Assembly: GCA_036004665.1 (NCBI GenBank)
Contig: DASYRG010000008.1
Span: 1 to 64,000 of the forward strand
Source of the DNA: JACQGZ01 sp036004665
GTDB taxonomy: Bacteria > Sysuimicrobiota > Sysuimicrobiia > Sysuimicrobiales > Humicultoraceae
Direction of reading: 5' to 3'
Length of the DNA stretch: 64,000 nt
The notes under the pieces are model-generated. The model ran no database searches. It worked only from the letters and a program-made list of their open reading frames with translations, and was not told the DNA's origin. Below are positions 41,359 to 49,391 of the stretch, in pieces. The position numbers and the translations under genes are program-made. Position 1 is the first letter of the stretch. Every line of letters starts with the position of its first letter.

Positions 41359-42468
41359 ATGATTGATGACGCCGCACTGAAGCAGGCCTGCATCCTGATC
41401 GTGGACGATCAGGAGGCCAACGTCCGCCTCCTCGAGCGCATCCTCCGCCAGGTCGGCTATGCCAACGTGCGCACCACCACCGATCCCCGTGACGTCGCCG
41501 GGATGGTGGACGCCGCTCCCCCAGACCTGATCCTGCTCGATCTCCTGATGCCCCACCTCGACGGCCACGAGGTGCTGGCCCGACTGCAGCCGCACCTGGA
41601 GGCGGAAGGGTATCTCCCCATTCTGGTGCTCACCGCCGACATCACAGCCGATGCCAAGCAACGGGCGCTCTCGGGGGGCGCCAAGGACTTTCTCACCAAA
41701 CCCTTCGACGCGATGGAAGTGCTGCTGCGCATCCGCAACCTGCTGGAAGCGCGTTTCCTCTACCAGCAGGTGGCGCGCCAGAACGTGATCCTGGAGGAGA
41801 AGGTGAGCGAGCGCACCCTGGACCTGGAGGAGGCCAAGTTCGAAACGCTGGACCGGTTGGCCCGCGCCGCGGAGTTTCGCGATGACCAGACCGGCCAGCA
41901 CACCTACAGGGTCGGCCGCCTGGCGGCGGACATCGCTCAGGCCCTGGGGCTGGAGGCTGCGCGCGTGAAGATAATCCGGCGCGCGGCGCCCCTTCATGAC
42001 GTCGGCAAGATCGGCATCCCGGACCGGATCTTGCTCAAGCCCGGCACGCTCACCCGCGAGGAATTCGACGTGATGAAGACTCACACAAACATCGGCGCCG
42101 GGATCCTCGGAGGCAGCCGCTTCGCCCTGATGCAGCTGGCAGCGGAGATCGCGCTCACCCACCACGAGCGCTGGGATGGCGGCGGGTTCCCGCTGGGCCT
42201 GGAAGGCGATCGGATCCTACCGGAGGCGCGCATTGTGTCGGTGGCCGACGCCTTCGACGCGATGACCTCGGATCGTCCTTACCGCCGTGCCCTGCCACAA
42301 GAGGACGCATGGGAGATTCTCTGGGGTGGCGCGGGGTCGCAGTGGGATGAAGAGGTCGTGGAGGCGCTGGCGGACGCGATCGACCGGCCGCCGGAGGAGG
42401 TGGTCCACCATGGCGACGGTGCCGCAAGCGGCAGACGTCCTCAGGTGGCTGCGGACCCGCGCCGCTGA
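41359..42468 (+). CDS. Response regulator with HD-GYP-type phosphodiesterase domain
   Basis: A 369-residue RpfG-like regulator. The receiver (about 10-130) has ILIVDDQEANVRLLERILRQ and the acceptor Asp in DLILLDLLMPHLDG. A helix links to the HD domain (about 155-345) with HTYRVGRLAADIAQALGLEA, the metal-binding LHDVGKIGIPDRIL, and THHERWDGGGFPLGLEGDRI. The GYP of the family is GFP here; the Tyr-to-Phe change keeps the metal ligands (HD, HH). Hydrolysis of cyclic-di-GMP is the likely activity, balancing the GGDEF protein at 26.3 kb. Its last 59 bases overlap the next gene. Confidence 0.88.
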   Translation: MIDDAALKQACILIVDDQEANVRLLERILRQVGYANVRTTTDPRDVAGMVDAAPPDLILLDLLMPHLDGHEVLARLQPHLEAEGYLPILVLTADITADAKQRALSGGAKDFLTKPFDAMEVLLRIRNLLEARFLYQQVARQNVILEEKVSERTLDLEEAKFETLDRLARAAEFRDDQTGQHTYRVGRLAADIAQALGLEAARVKIIRRAAPLHDVGKIGIPDRILLKPGTLTREEFDVMKTHTNIGAGILGGSRFALMQLAAEIALTHHERWDGGGFPLGLEGDRILPEARIVSVADAFDAMTSDRPYRRALPQEDAWEILWGGAGSQWDEEVVEALADAIDRPPEEVVHHGDGAASGRRPQVAADPRR

Positions 42469-44035
42469 CGGCCTGACCGCGGACGGAGCGCCGTTCCGCC
42501 GGCTGCGCCGGTTGCCGCACCGCTACTGGCGCGGGCTTGTCATCCTGGCGGCCATCTACGCTCACGTGCTGGTGTTTCCGTCCCTCTATCGTATGCTCGG
42601 AGGCGGCGCCCCCGCCTTTGCCGTGGTACTGACGATTCTCTCTGCGGCGTTCTGGGGGATGAGAGGCGGGCTGCTCTGCGCCATCACGATCTCGCTGCTG
42701 GTCGTCCTCCAGCTGGACGTCCTGGAACGGCTCTCCGGCGTTGGGGCGATGTACCGTCAGGGCGCGCCAGGTGCCTTCACCTTGCTGCTCGTCGGTGCGA
42801 CCATCGGGCGTCTGCGCGATCTCAGCGACAGGGTGCGGCGCGAGCTGGGCAAACGGCGGGAGGCGGAGGCGGCGGCGGATGCCGCCAACCGGGCCAAGAG
42901 CCAGTTCCTCTCCCGGATGAGCCACGAGCTGCGCACGCCGCTCAACTCCATTCTCGGCTTCGCTCAACTCCTGGACCTGGACCCGCTCTCACCCGACCAG
43001 CGCGAGAGTGTGGCCCACATCCTGCGGGGGGGCGAGCACCTCCTGGCCTTGGTCAATGAGGTGCTGGACATCTCCCGGATTGAGGCCGGCCACCTGACCA
43101 TCTCTCGCGAGGTCGTGCCGGTGGCCGCCGTTTTCCGGGAGGCTGTGGACATGATCCGCCCCCTCGCCGCGGAACGGTCGGTGCACCTCTATGAGACGAC
43201 GGCGACGACCGCGTGGACCGTACAGGCAGACCGCCAGCGGGTGAAGCAAATCATGGTCAACCTGCTCAGCAACGCCGTCAAGTTCAACCGGGTCGGCGGG
43301 ACGGTCACCCTCTCGTGTGAAGAGGTCCCCGGCCGGCGCCTACGGATTCAGGTGCGGGATACGGGGCGGGGGATTCCGGCCGCGGAGATGAGCCGCGTCT
43401 TCGTACCCTTCGCGCGTCCAGGCGCCGAGGCCGCCGGGGTGGAGGGAGTGGGCATCGGGCTGGCGCTCTCCAAAGCGCTGGTGGGGTTGATGGAAGGGAG
43501 CATCGGCGTCGCCAGCGTCGTGGGAGAAGGGAGTACGTTCTGGGTGGACCTCCCGCTCGCGGATGTCGACGCCAACGCCGCGTCATCTGTGGTACAGGAG
43601 GATCCTCCGCCTGGCGCCGCCCGCGCCGAGGACCGTGTGCCGGTCGTGCTTTACGTAGATGAGAACCCCGCCGATCTCGAGTTACTCAGATCCCTCGTCA
43701 CCGGCCGCTTCCGGGTGCGCTTCACCACGGCCGCCAGCGCCGCCGTGGGACTGCAGCTGGCCGCAAGGCAGCGTCCCGATCTCATTCTGCTGGCAATGGA
43801 CCTCCCCGATCTGACCGGCGAGGAGATGCTCTACCGGCTCAAGGCCCTTCCCTCTGCAGGGGCTACTCCGGTGGTGATGATCGGAGGGGATGCCACCTCG
43901 GGACAGATCGAGCGGCTGCTGGCCCAGGGGGTCAGCGGGTACATTCCAAAGCCCGTGAACGTGCGCCAGGTCGTCAAGGTCCTTGAGGCCGGGCTCGACG
44001 CTCAGGGAGACGGAAGAGGACGTGGAGGCCCATGA
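42410..44035 (+). CDS. Membrane hybrid histidine kinase with degenerate receiver
   Basis: A 541-residue kinase. Three or four helices lie at about 40-130 (YWRGLVILAAIYAHVLVFPS, GLLCAITISLLVVLQLDVLE). HisKA has His172 in SRMSHELRTPLNSILGFAQL; HATPase motifs are NAVKFN, DTGRGIP and GVGIGLALSKALVGLMEGS. The C-terminal receiver keeps the acidic pair (LYVDENPADL) and Lys (YIPKPVNVRQ), but the acceptor position is Ala462 (LILLAMDLPD), so it probably cannot be phosphorylated. ATG 42410 was chosen for the GGAGGAGG about nine bases before it, although this makes a 59-base overlap with the HD-GYP gene in another frame. Confidence 0.88.
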   Translation: MATVPQAADVLRWLRTRAADGLTADGAPFRRLRRLPHRYWRGLVILAAIYAHVLVFPSLYRMLGGGAPAFAVVLTILSAAFWGMRGGLLCAITISLLVVLQLDVLERLSGVGAMYRQGAPGAFTLLLVGATIGRLRDLSDRVRRELGKRREAEAAADAANRAKSQFLSRMSHELRTPLNSILGFAQLLDLDPLSPDQRESVAHILRGGEHLLALVNEVLDISRIEAGHLTISREVVPVAAVFREAVDMIRPLAAERSVHLYETTATTAWTVQADRQRVKQIMVNLLSNAVKFNRVGGTVTLSCEEVPGRRLRIQVRDTGRGIPAAEMSRVFVPFARPGAEAAGVEGVGIGLALSKALVGLMEGSIGVASVVGEGSTFWVDLPLADVDANAASSVVQEDPPPGAARAEDRVPVVLYVDENPADLELLRSLVTGRFRVRFTTAASAAVGLQLAARQRPDLILLAMDLPDLTGEEMLYRLKALPSAGATPVVMIGGDATSGQIERLLAQGVSGYIPKPVNVRQVVKVLEAGLDAQGDGRGRGGP

Positions 44036-46044
44036 CGACGGTGGAACGACCCAACGGGTCGAGACCGCCTCGCATTCTGGCCGTGGACGACCAGCCGGCT
44101 AACCTGACGCTGGTGCGGAAGATCCTCACCCCGGCGGGTTTCGAAGTGGGGGAGGCGCGCTCGGGCGCGGAGGCGCTGGCCACGGCCCGGGAGCGGCCGC
44201 CCGACCTCATCCTGCTGGACATGCACCTGCCGGACATGCACGGTTTGGAAGTCCTGCGCCGCCTCCGTGAGAGCGCCTGGGGCGCCGGCCTGAAGGTGGT
44301 GGCGATGTCTGCCCTGGCCAATCCCGAGGATCAGCGTCTCTGGCTGCGCGCGGGCTGTCTGGGTGCGATCGAGAAGCCGATTACGGTGGCGACGTTCGTC
44401 GAGACCGTCATCGGGTTTCTCACCGCGCCGGAGGACGGGGCGGAGCAGCCCTTCGCCCTGCCTGGGGATTGGGCCGAACGCGACCGCCTGGGCGACATCC
44501 TCGTAGCGGCGGGGCTCACCTCCTCGGAGCAACTGGCCCGGGCGGTGGCGATCCAGCGGTCCAGCGGCAAACGCCTCGGCCAGATCCTCGTCGAACAGGG
44601 CGCCGTCTCCGAAGACGACATCGCCTGGGCTCTGTCTAGCCAGCTGGGCTACCCCTACATCTTTCTCACGCCGGACATCATCGACGAGGGCGCCGCGCGG
44701 GCGCTCCCGGACGACTTCCTGCGGCAGCGGCGCGTGCTGCCCATCCTGCGGTTTGGCGAGGAGATGACTCTGGCGATGGCCGACCCCACCGATCAGCGCA
44801 CGGTGGACGAGGTGGCCGGCCGCACGCGGCTCGCCGTGAAGCGGGCGCTGGCGCTGGGCTCGAACATCGAGGCCATGCTCGACCGTCTCTTCGCGTGGCC
44901 GCGCGCCACCCCAGACGCCGAGGTCACCGCGGAGGCGCAATACCTCCAGTTCCATCTGGTCCAGGCGCTGCAGCAGGACGCCGTGGAGATCCACTTCGAT
45001 CCGGCCGACGAAGGGCAGGCCAGAGTGCGGTACCGGCTATGGGGCGACCTGGTGGATCGAGCCGCTCAGCCGGCCGAACTGCACGCCGCCGTCCTCCGTC
45101 ACCTGCGTCGCCTCACGGGCGCCGGAGAGGAGGCGGCCACCGTCGCCGGAGCCCCTGTTATCGCGGCCGGCCATGACCTCTACCTTCGGGCGGCCTTCCT
45201 GCCCACCACGGCCGGCCCGGCCGCGACCGTGACGCTGTATCCCCGCCGTGCGGAGGTCCCCTCTCTCCTGCCACTGGGCGTGCCGGAGCGGACTGTGGGC
45301 ATCGTCCGCAAAGCCTTGGGGGCCGCGCGGGGGCTGGTCCTGGTGGGCTGCGCCGATGGCCTCCTGCGGTCCACGCTGCTGCACGCCCTGCTCCCGGAGG
45401 TGCAGCGGGGAAAGGTGTGGACGCTGGAGACGCTGCCGGTCTACCGCCGTCCGACGCTCAACCAGACCACGTTCGTGCGGCCGGAGGAGGCCCCCGCGCA
45501 CCTGCGCGCTGCCGCGGCGGCGGGGGCGGACCTCCTCGCGCTCGACGACATCGGAGGGCGCGGGGGGCTAACGGCGGCCTGTGAGATCGGCGCTGCCCGG
45601 ATGATCCTGGCGGCCCATCCGCACGACGAGACTGCCGGGCTTCTGGCGCTCCTCGTCGAGGCGGCGGGGGCGGCCTCGGCTGCGGCGGCGCTGCGCGCCG
45701 TGGTGACCGCCCGGCCCATCCGGCTGCTCTGCCCCTCCTGCAAGGAGGCGACGATACCGGAAGCCGCAGTCCCGGAGGCCGGACTCGCCAGAGGCGCCCA
45801 CACGTTCAGCCCGCGAGGGTGCGAAGCCTGCGGCTTCACCGGGTTCCGCGGCCGGCGCCTGCTCACGGCGCTGTGGCTCGTCGACGGGGACGACCGGGGG
45901 CTCCTGCGCGCCGGACAGACCGAGGCGCTGTACGACCGCGTGGCCCGGGAGAGCGCCGAGTCCCTGCGGGAGCAGGGCCGTTCACTGGTGGAGGACGGCC
46001 TCACCTCCCCGGCGGAACTGGCGCGGCTGATCGAGGACGCCTGA
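44032..46044 (+). CDS. Receiver-MshEN-GspE/PilB-like fusion with decayed ATPase motifs
   Basis: A 670-residue protein of unusual build. Residues 10-130 are a receiver with an intact acceptor (LAVDDQPANL; DLILLDMHLPDMHG). Residues about 150-300 are an MshEN/GspE N-terminal domain (LGDILVAAGLTSSEQLARAV, LGQILVEQGAVSEDDIAWAL), a fold that binds cyclic-di-GMP in MshE/PilB. The rest follows the secretion/pilus ATPase PilB: IHFDP...VRYRLWGDLVD, then WTLETLPVYRRPTLNQTTFV aligned to the Asp box, and a zinc tetra-Cys CPSC...CEACGFTGFRGR. Walker A, however, is GCADGLLRSTLL (no GK[S/T]) and the Walker B Glu is Asp (LLALDDIGG). ATP hydrolysis is unlikely; a regulatory pseudo-ATPase is my reading. It directly precedes two pilT genes. 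Confidence 0.82.
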   Translation: MTTVERPNGSRPPRILAVDDQPANLTLVRKILTPAGFEVGEARSGAEALATARERPPDLILLDMHLPDMHGLEVLRRLRESAWGAGLKVVAMSALANPEDQRLWLRAGCLGAIEKPITVATFVETVIGFLTAPEDGAEQPFALPGDWAERDRLGDILVAAGLTSSEQLARAVAIQRSSGKRLGQILVEQGAVSEDDIAWALSSQLGYPYIFLTPDIIDEGAARALPDDFLRQRRVLPILRFGEEMTLAMADPTDQRTVDEVAGRTRLAVKRALALGSNIEAMLDRLFAWPRATPDAEVTAEAQYLQFHLVQALQQDAVEIHFDPADEGQARVRYRLWGDLVDRAAQPAELHAAVLRHLRRLTGAGEEAATVAGAPVIAAGHDLYLRAAFLPTTAGPAATVTLYPRRAEVPSLLPLGVPERTVGIVRKALGAARGLVLVGCADGLLRSTLLHALLPEVQRGKVWTLETLPVYRRPTLNQTTFVRPEEAPAHLRAAAAAGADLLALDDIGGRGGLTAACEIGAARMILAAHPHDETAGLLALLVEAAGAASAAAALRAVVTARPIRLLCPSCKEATIPEAAVPEAGLARGAHTFSPRGCEACGFTGFRGRRLLTALWLVDGDDRGLLRAGQTEALYDRVARESAESLREQGRSLVEDGLTSPAELARLIEDA

Positions 46045-46071
46045 CGGGCGTCGGCTGATCGAGGGCGATTC

Positions 46072-47169
46072 ATGGACATCACTGACCTGTTGGTGCTCAC
46101 TAAAGAACGCGGCGCCTCCGACCTGCACCTCACGGCGGGCGCCCCGCCGACGCTGCGCGTCCACGGCACCCTGGTGCGTCTCGACGGCGCGCCGCAGAGC
46201 CGGGAGCAGATCCACGGCATGCTCTACGACATCCTCACCGATCAGCAGAAGGCGCGCTTCGAGGCCACGCACGATCTGGACTTCTCGCTGGAACTCGACG
46301 GGGTCGGCCGCTTTCGCGTCAACGCCTTCATGCAGCGGTTGGGGGAGGGGATGGTGATGCGCCTCATTCCCGCCGACATACGCACCCTCGATGCGCTCGG
46401 CATGCCGGCGGTGCTGAAGGATCTGGCGCTGCGCGAGCGCGGGCTCGTCCTGGTCACCGGACCGACCGGGTCGGGGAAATCGACCACGCTGGCGGCGATC
46501 GTCCATCACCGCAACGAGGAGCGGGCCGACCATATCATCACGATTGAGGATCCGATCGAGTACGTGCACGCCCCACGCAAGTGCAACATCAACCAGCGGG
46601 AGGTCGGTCCCCACACCGACTCCTTCGCCGCCGCCCTGCGTGGCGCGCTGCGCGAGGACCCCGACGTCATCTTGGTCGGGGAGATGCGCGACCTGGAGAC
46701 GATCTCCCTGGCCCTCACCGCCGCCGAGACCGGCCACCTGGTCCTGGCCACCCTGCACACGAACAGCGCTCCGCAAACGGTCAGCCGCATCGTCGACGCC
46801 TTCCCCGCGTACCAGCAGGAGCAGATCCGCACGCAGCTGGCCGAGGCGATGCTGGGCGTGATCGCCCAGACGCTCATTCCCACCGCGGATGGCAAAGGGC
46901 GCGTGGCCGCCATCGAGGTGATGGTGGCAACCCCCGCGGTGCGCAACATGATCCGTGAGAACAAGACGCACCAGCTGCCCTCCGCTATCCAGACCGGCGC
47001 CCGCGACGGGATGCAGAGCCTCGACCAGCACCTCAAGACGCTGGTGAAACTGCGCAAGATCGATCAGGCGGAGGCGCTGAAGAAGGCGGAGCACCCCGAC
47101 GCCTTGCTGCAGGACCGCGCTCCCCTGGCCGGCGCCGACATCCTCGGACCCGCCCCCCGCCGGCCGTGA
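46072..47169 (+). CDS. pilT: Type IV pilus retraction ATPase PilT
   Basis: A 365-residue hexameric ATPase that pulls in type IV pili. It begins MDITDLLVLTKERGASDLHL; Walker A is VTGPTGSGKSTTLAAIVHHR, the Asp box is HIITIEDPIEYVHAPRKCNI, Walker B is DVILVGEMRDLETISLALTA, and the His box is TGHLVLATLHTNSAPQTVSR. All catalytic motifs are intact, in contrast with the PilB-like protein before it. The C-terminal KTLVKLRKIDQAEALKKAEH resembles the AIRNLIRE-type helix region. It overlaps the second pilT gene by four bases. Confidence 0.95.
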   Translation: MDITDLLVLTKERGASDLHLTAGAPPTLRVHGTLVRLDGAPQSREQIHGMLYDILTDQQKARFEATHDLDFSLELDGVGRFRVNAFMQRLGEGMVMRLIPADIRTLDALGMPAVLKDLALRERGLVLVTGPTGSGKSTTLAAIVHHRNEERADHIITIEDPIEYVHAPRKCNINQREVGPHTDSFAAALRGALREDPDVILVGEMRDLETISLALTAAETGHLVLATLHTNSAPQTVSRIVDAFPAYQQEQIRTQLAEAMLGVIAQTLIPTADGKGRVAAIEVMVATPAVRNMIRENKTHQLPSAIQTGARDGMQSLDQHLKTLVKLRKIDQAEALKKAEHPDALLQDRAPLAGADILGPAPRRP

Positions 47170-48236
47170 CGCACATCGACGACCTGCTCATCAGCATGGA
47201 GGCGCACGACGCCTCCGACCTCTACCTCAAGACCGGATCGCCGCCTGTCTTGCGCGTGGCGGGGACGCTCCGGCCGGCCGGGGAGACGCCCCTCTCCGAC
47301 GAGGCGATCCTGCGGCTGGCAGAGGAGATGATGACCGAGCGCCACCGCCGCGACTTCGAGGAGCGCCGCCGCGCTGACATTGCCTATACCTCTACAACGC
47401 TGGGGCGCTTTCGCGCCAACGTCTACGTCCAGCGGGGCTCGCCCGCGGTGGTGATCCGCCGGGTGCGGAGCCAGATCCCGTCCTTCGAGGAGCTGCGCCT
47501 CCCGCCGGTCGTCGCCGACCTGGCCCTCGCCCCGCGCGGACTGGTGCTGGTGACCGGGCAGACCGGATCGGGCAAGTCCACGACGCTGGCGGCGATGGTC
47601 GCCCACCGCAGCCGCGAGCGGGCCGGGCACATCGTCACGATCGAGGATCCCATCGAGTTCGTGCACGCCGACGCCGCCAGCCTGGTCAGCCAGCGCGAGA
47701 TCGGCACCGACTGCGAATCCTACAGCCTGGCGCTGCGGGACGCCCTGCGCCAGGCCCCTGACGTCATCCTGATCGGGGAGATCCGCGACGAGGAGTCTGC
47801 GACGGCCGCCGTCCATTTCGCCGAGACCGGCCACCTGGTGCTCTCCACGCTGCACTCCACCAATGCCAGCCAGACCCTGGAGCGGTTGCTGCACTTCTTT
47901 CCTCCGGTCGCCCACGTGGGCGTGGCCCTGCAGCTCTCCCTCAACCTGATCGGTCTCGTCTCCCAGCGTCTCGTCCCTCTCCCCGACGGGACGGGGCGCG
48001 TGGTTGCCGTGGAGGTGTTGCTCTCGACGCCGCGCATCCGCGAGTTGCTGCGCAACGCCGACCTGGCGGGTATCCGCACGGTGATGCAGTCGGCCGCCGG
48101 CATTCAGGAGGGGATGCAGACCTTCGACTACGCCATTTACCAGCTGATCCAGCAGGGGCTGGTCGACGTCGAAGCGGCGATGGCGGCCGCGGACAGCCCC
48201 AACGATCTCCGGTTGCGGTTGAAGGGGCTGCGCTGA
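47166..48236 (+). CDS. Second PilT/PilU-type ATPase
   Basis: A 356-residue paralogue of PilT. It begins MTHIDDLLISMEAHDASDLY; Walker A VTGQTGSGKSTTLAAMVAHR, Asp box HIVTIEDPIEFVHADAASLV, Walker B DVILIGEIRDEESATAAVHF and His box TGHLVLSTLHSTNASQTLER are intact. LKTGSPPVLRVAGTL and the FAETGHLVLSTLHSTNA-type block are closer to PilU, an accessory retraction motor that works with PilT. GTG overlaps the pilT stop. Pilin, PilB, PilC and secretin genes are not in the window. Confidence 0.92.
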   Translation: MTHIDDLLISMEAHDASDLYLKTGSPPVLRVAGTLRPAGETPLSDEAILRLAEEMMTERHRRDFEERRRADIAYTSTTLGRFRANVYVQRGSPAVVIRRVRSQIPSFEELRLPPVVADLALAPRGLVLVTGQTGSGKSTTLAAMVAHRSRERAGHIVTIEDPIEFVHADAASLVSQREIGTDCESYSLALRDALRQAPDVILIGEIRDEESATAAVHFAETGHLVLSTLHSTNASQTLERLLHFFPPVAHVGVALQLSLNLIGLVSQRLVPLPDGTGRVVAVEVLLSTPRIRELLRNADLAGIRTVMQSAAGIQEGMQTFDYAIYQLIQQGLVDVEAAMAAADSPNDLRLRLKGLR

Positions 48237-48320
48237 AGACGCTCTCTTCCGTCTGATCCGTCGCTACCCAGGCTTGTTTTTCCGGTAGACGTCGCTGAAG
48301 CCCCTCTGAACTGTTCGGCA

Positions 48321-48348
48321 TTGACATACGAACATTTGTTCGTATACT
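48321..48348 (+). promoter_or_regulatory. SOS promoter: consensus -35/-10 with LexA box
   Basis: TTGACA (48321-48326) and TATACT (48343-48348) lie 16 bases apart. Between them CGAACATTTGTTCG (48329-48342) matches the Gram-positive-type LexA box GAAC-N4-GTTC; the inverted repeat extends perfectly to eight bases per arm, running from 48326 to 48345 into the -10. LexA bound here would block RNA polymerase, so the downstream genes should be induced by DNA damage. This is the only such box I found in the window. Confidence 0.85.
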
Positions 48349-48371
48349 GGGCGTACCGACAGGGCCAAGAG

Positions 48372-48998
48372 ATGAAGGAGTTGCTTCCTCCACCAACCGT
48401 CGCGCAGGGACTGGTTGTCCTGACAGGGCCTGATGCCTGTTTGACGGTGGGACTGCTGTTGGCGCTGCAGGCAGAGATCGAGCGGCGCCCGCTGCTGGTG
48501 ATCGACGGCGCCAACGCGTTCGACCCCTATCTGATTTCCACCATCGCCCGGCGGATCGGCCTCGCGCCGGCGGCGCTCCTCCGGCAGATCCGCATCTCCC
48601 GGGTCTTCACCTGCTATCAACTGGAGGCGCTCCTGGACGAACGGTTGCCGCGCGTGCGTGAGCGGTTCGATCCCTACGGGCTCTTCCTCTCGGGCCCGCT
48701 GGAGGCGCTGCTCGACGAGGAGATCCAGCGGGAGGAGGCGGTGCGCGTCTTTCGCCGGATCCTGACCGCCCTCGACCGCGTGCGGGAGTGGCCCTGGACC
48801 GTCGTTGCCGCCTGCCCTGATACAGAACCTCCGCCGCCCGGGCGGGAGTGGTTCCTCCCTCAGATCCGGCGGCGGGCCGATCAAGTCTTCCGGGTGACGG
48901 TAGAAGAGGAAGGGTGGCGGATCAACGAGGAGGCGGGCGGCGGCAGCTGGCTGTGGCAGCCGCAGGTGGGCGCGCTCGTGGCGAGGAGGTGGTGGTGA
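48372..48998 (+). CDS. Rad51/RecA-superfamily-like protein of the SOS polymerase operon
   Basis: A 208-residue protein with the course of a small RecA/Rad51/KaiC-fold domain: QGLVVLTGPDACLTVGLLLA at the Walker A position, then PLLVIDGANAFDPYLISTIA and LLRQIRISRVFTCYQLEALL, which resemble the strand and helix after Walker A in Rad51/RadB. The Walker A lacks GK[S/T], so ATP binding is doubtful. ATG 48372 is used because the open frame upstream runs through the promoter itself. As first gene behind the LexA box, followed by a DNA polymerase, it holds the place that ImuA (also a RecA relative) holds in ImuA-ImuB-DnaE2 cassettes; a recruiting or fork-binding role is inferred. Confidence 0.72.
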   Translation: MKELLPPPTVAQGLVVLTGPDACLTVGLLLALQAEIERRPLLVIDGANAFDPYLISTIARRIGLAPAALLRQIRISRVFTCYQLEALLDERLPRVRERFDPYGLFLSGPLEALLDEEIQREEAVRVFRRILTALDRVREWPWTVVAACPDTEPPPPGREWFLPQIRRRADQVFRVTVEEEGWRINEEAGGGSWLWQPQVGALVARRWW

Positions 48999-49001
48999 CC
49001 G

Positions 49002-49382
49002 ATGGGACGGACCGTCGCTACGATGACGCAGGTGGTCGACCAGGAGGCGGCCAACTTCGGCCAGTTCCGCCGCGCCCTGCGCAAGGAAGACCAGGAGATC
49101 TTCGACCGCCTCTTCGCCGCCGCGCGCCACCACGCCGCGCCGGCCGCCTACCAGTCGCACGCGTCGCCCTTTGAGACCATCCTGCTGGCGATGCTGCTCG
49201 AACTGAGCAAGGCGGTGGTGGGCCTGCAGCGCCGGCTGGTGGAACAGGAGCCGGGTGCGCCGCTGCCGGAGCGCACCGGGCCCGCGCTGTCGGAGCCTGC
49301 CCTGCCCGCCGCCCCACCGCCGGCCTCGCTGCCTCTCGCCGGAGGGGGGCAGCGGCGGCTGCGCACGCGCAACCCGCGGTGA
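49002..49382 (+). CDS. Small helical protein of the SOS polymerase operon
   Basis: A 126-residue protein of unknown family between the Rad51-like gene and the polymerase gene. The first 80 residues look helical and charged (FGQFRRALRKEDQEIFDRLF, FETILLAMLLELSKAVVGLQ); the rest is Pro/Ala-rich and probably disordered, ending in the basic QRRLRTRNPR. GAGGAGG lies about ten bases before the ATG. Genomic position suggests an accessory or clamp-/polymerase-binding role. No QLxLF-type clamp motif is evident in it. Confidence 0.68.
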   Translation: MGRTVATMTQVVDQEAANFGQFRRALRKEDQEIFDRLFAAARHHAAPAAYQSHASPFETILLAMLLELSKAVVGLQRRLVEQEPGAPLPERTGPALSEPALPAAPPPASLPLAGGGQRRLRTRNPR

Positions 49383-49391
49383 TGGCGGCTG

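Noticed and set aside
48237..48256. Small hairpin AGACG/CGTCT after the second pilT gene
   Set aside because: A five-base stem without T tract is too weak to call a terminator.
48321..48371. TTG start for the Rad51-like gene at 48321
   Set aside because: These bases are the -35, LexA box and -10 of the promoter; the first sensible start after the transcription start is ATG 48372.
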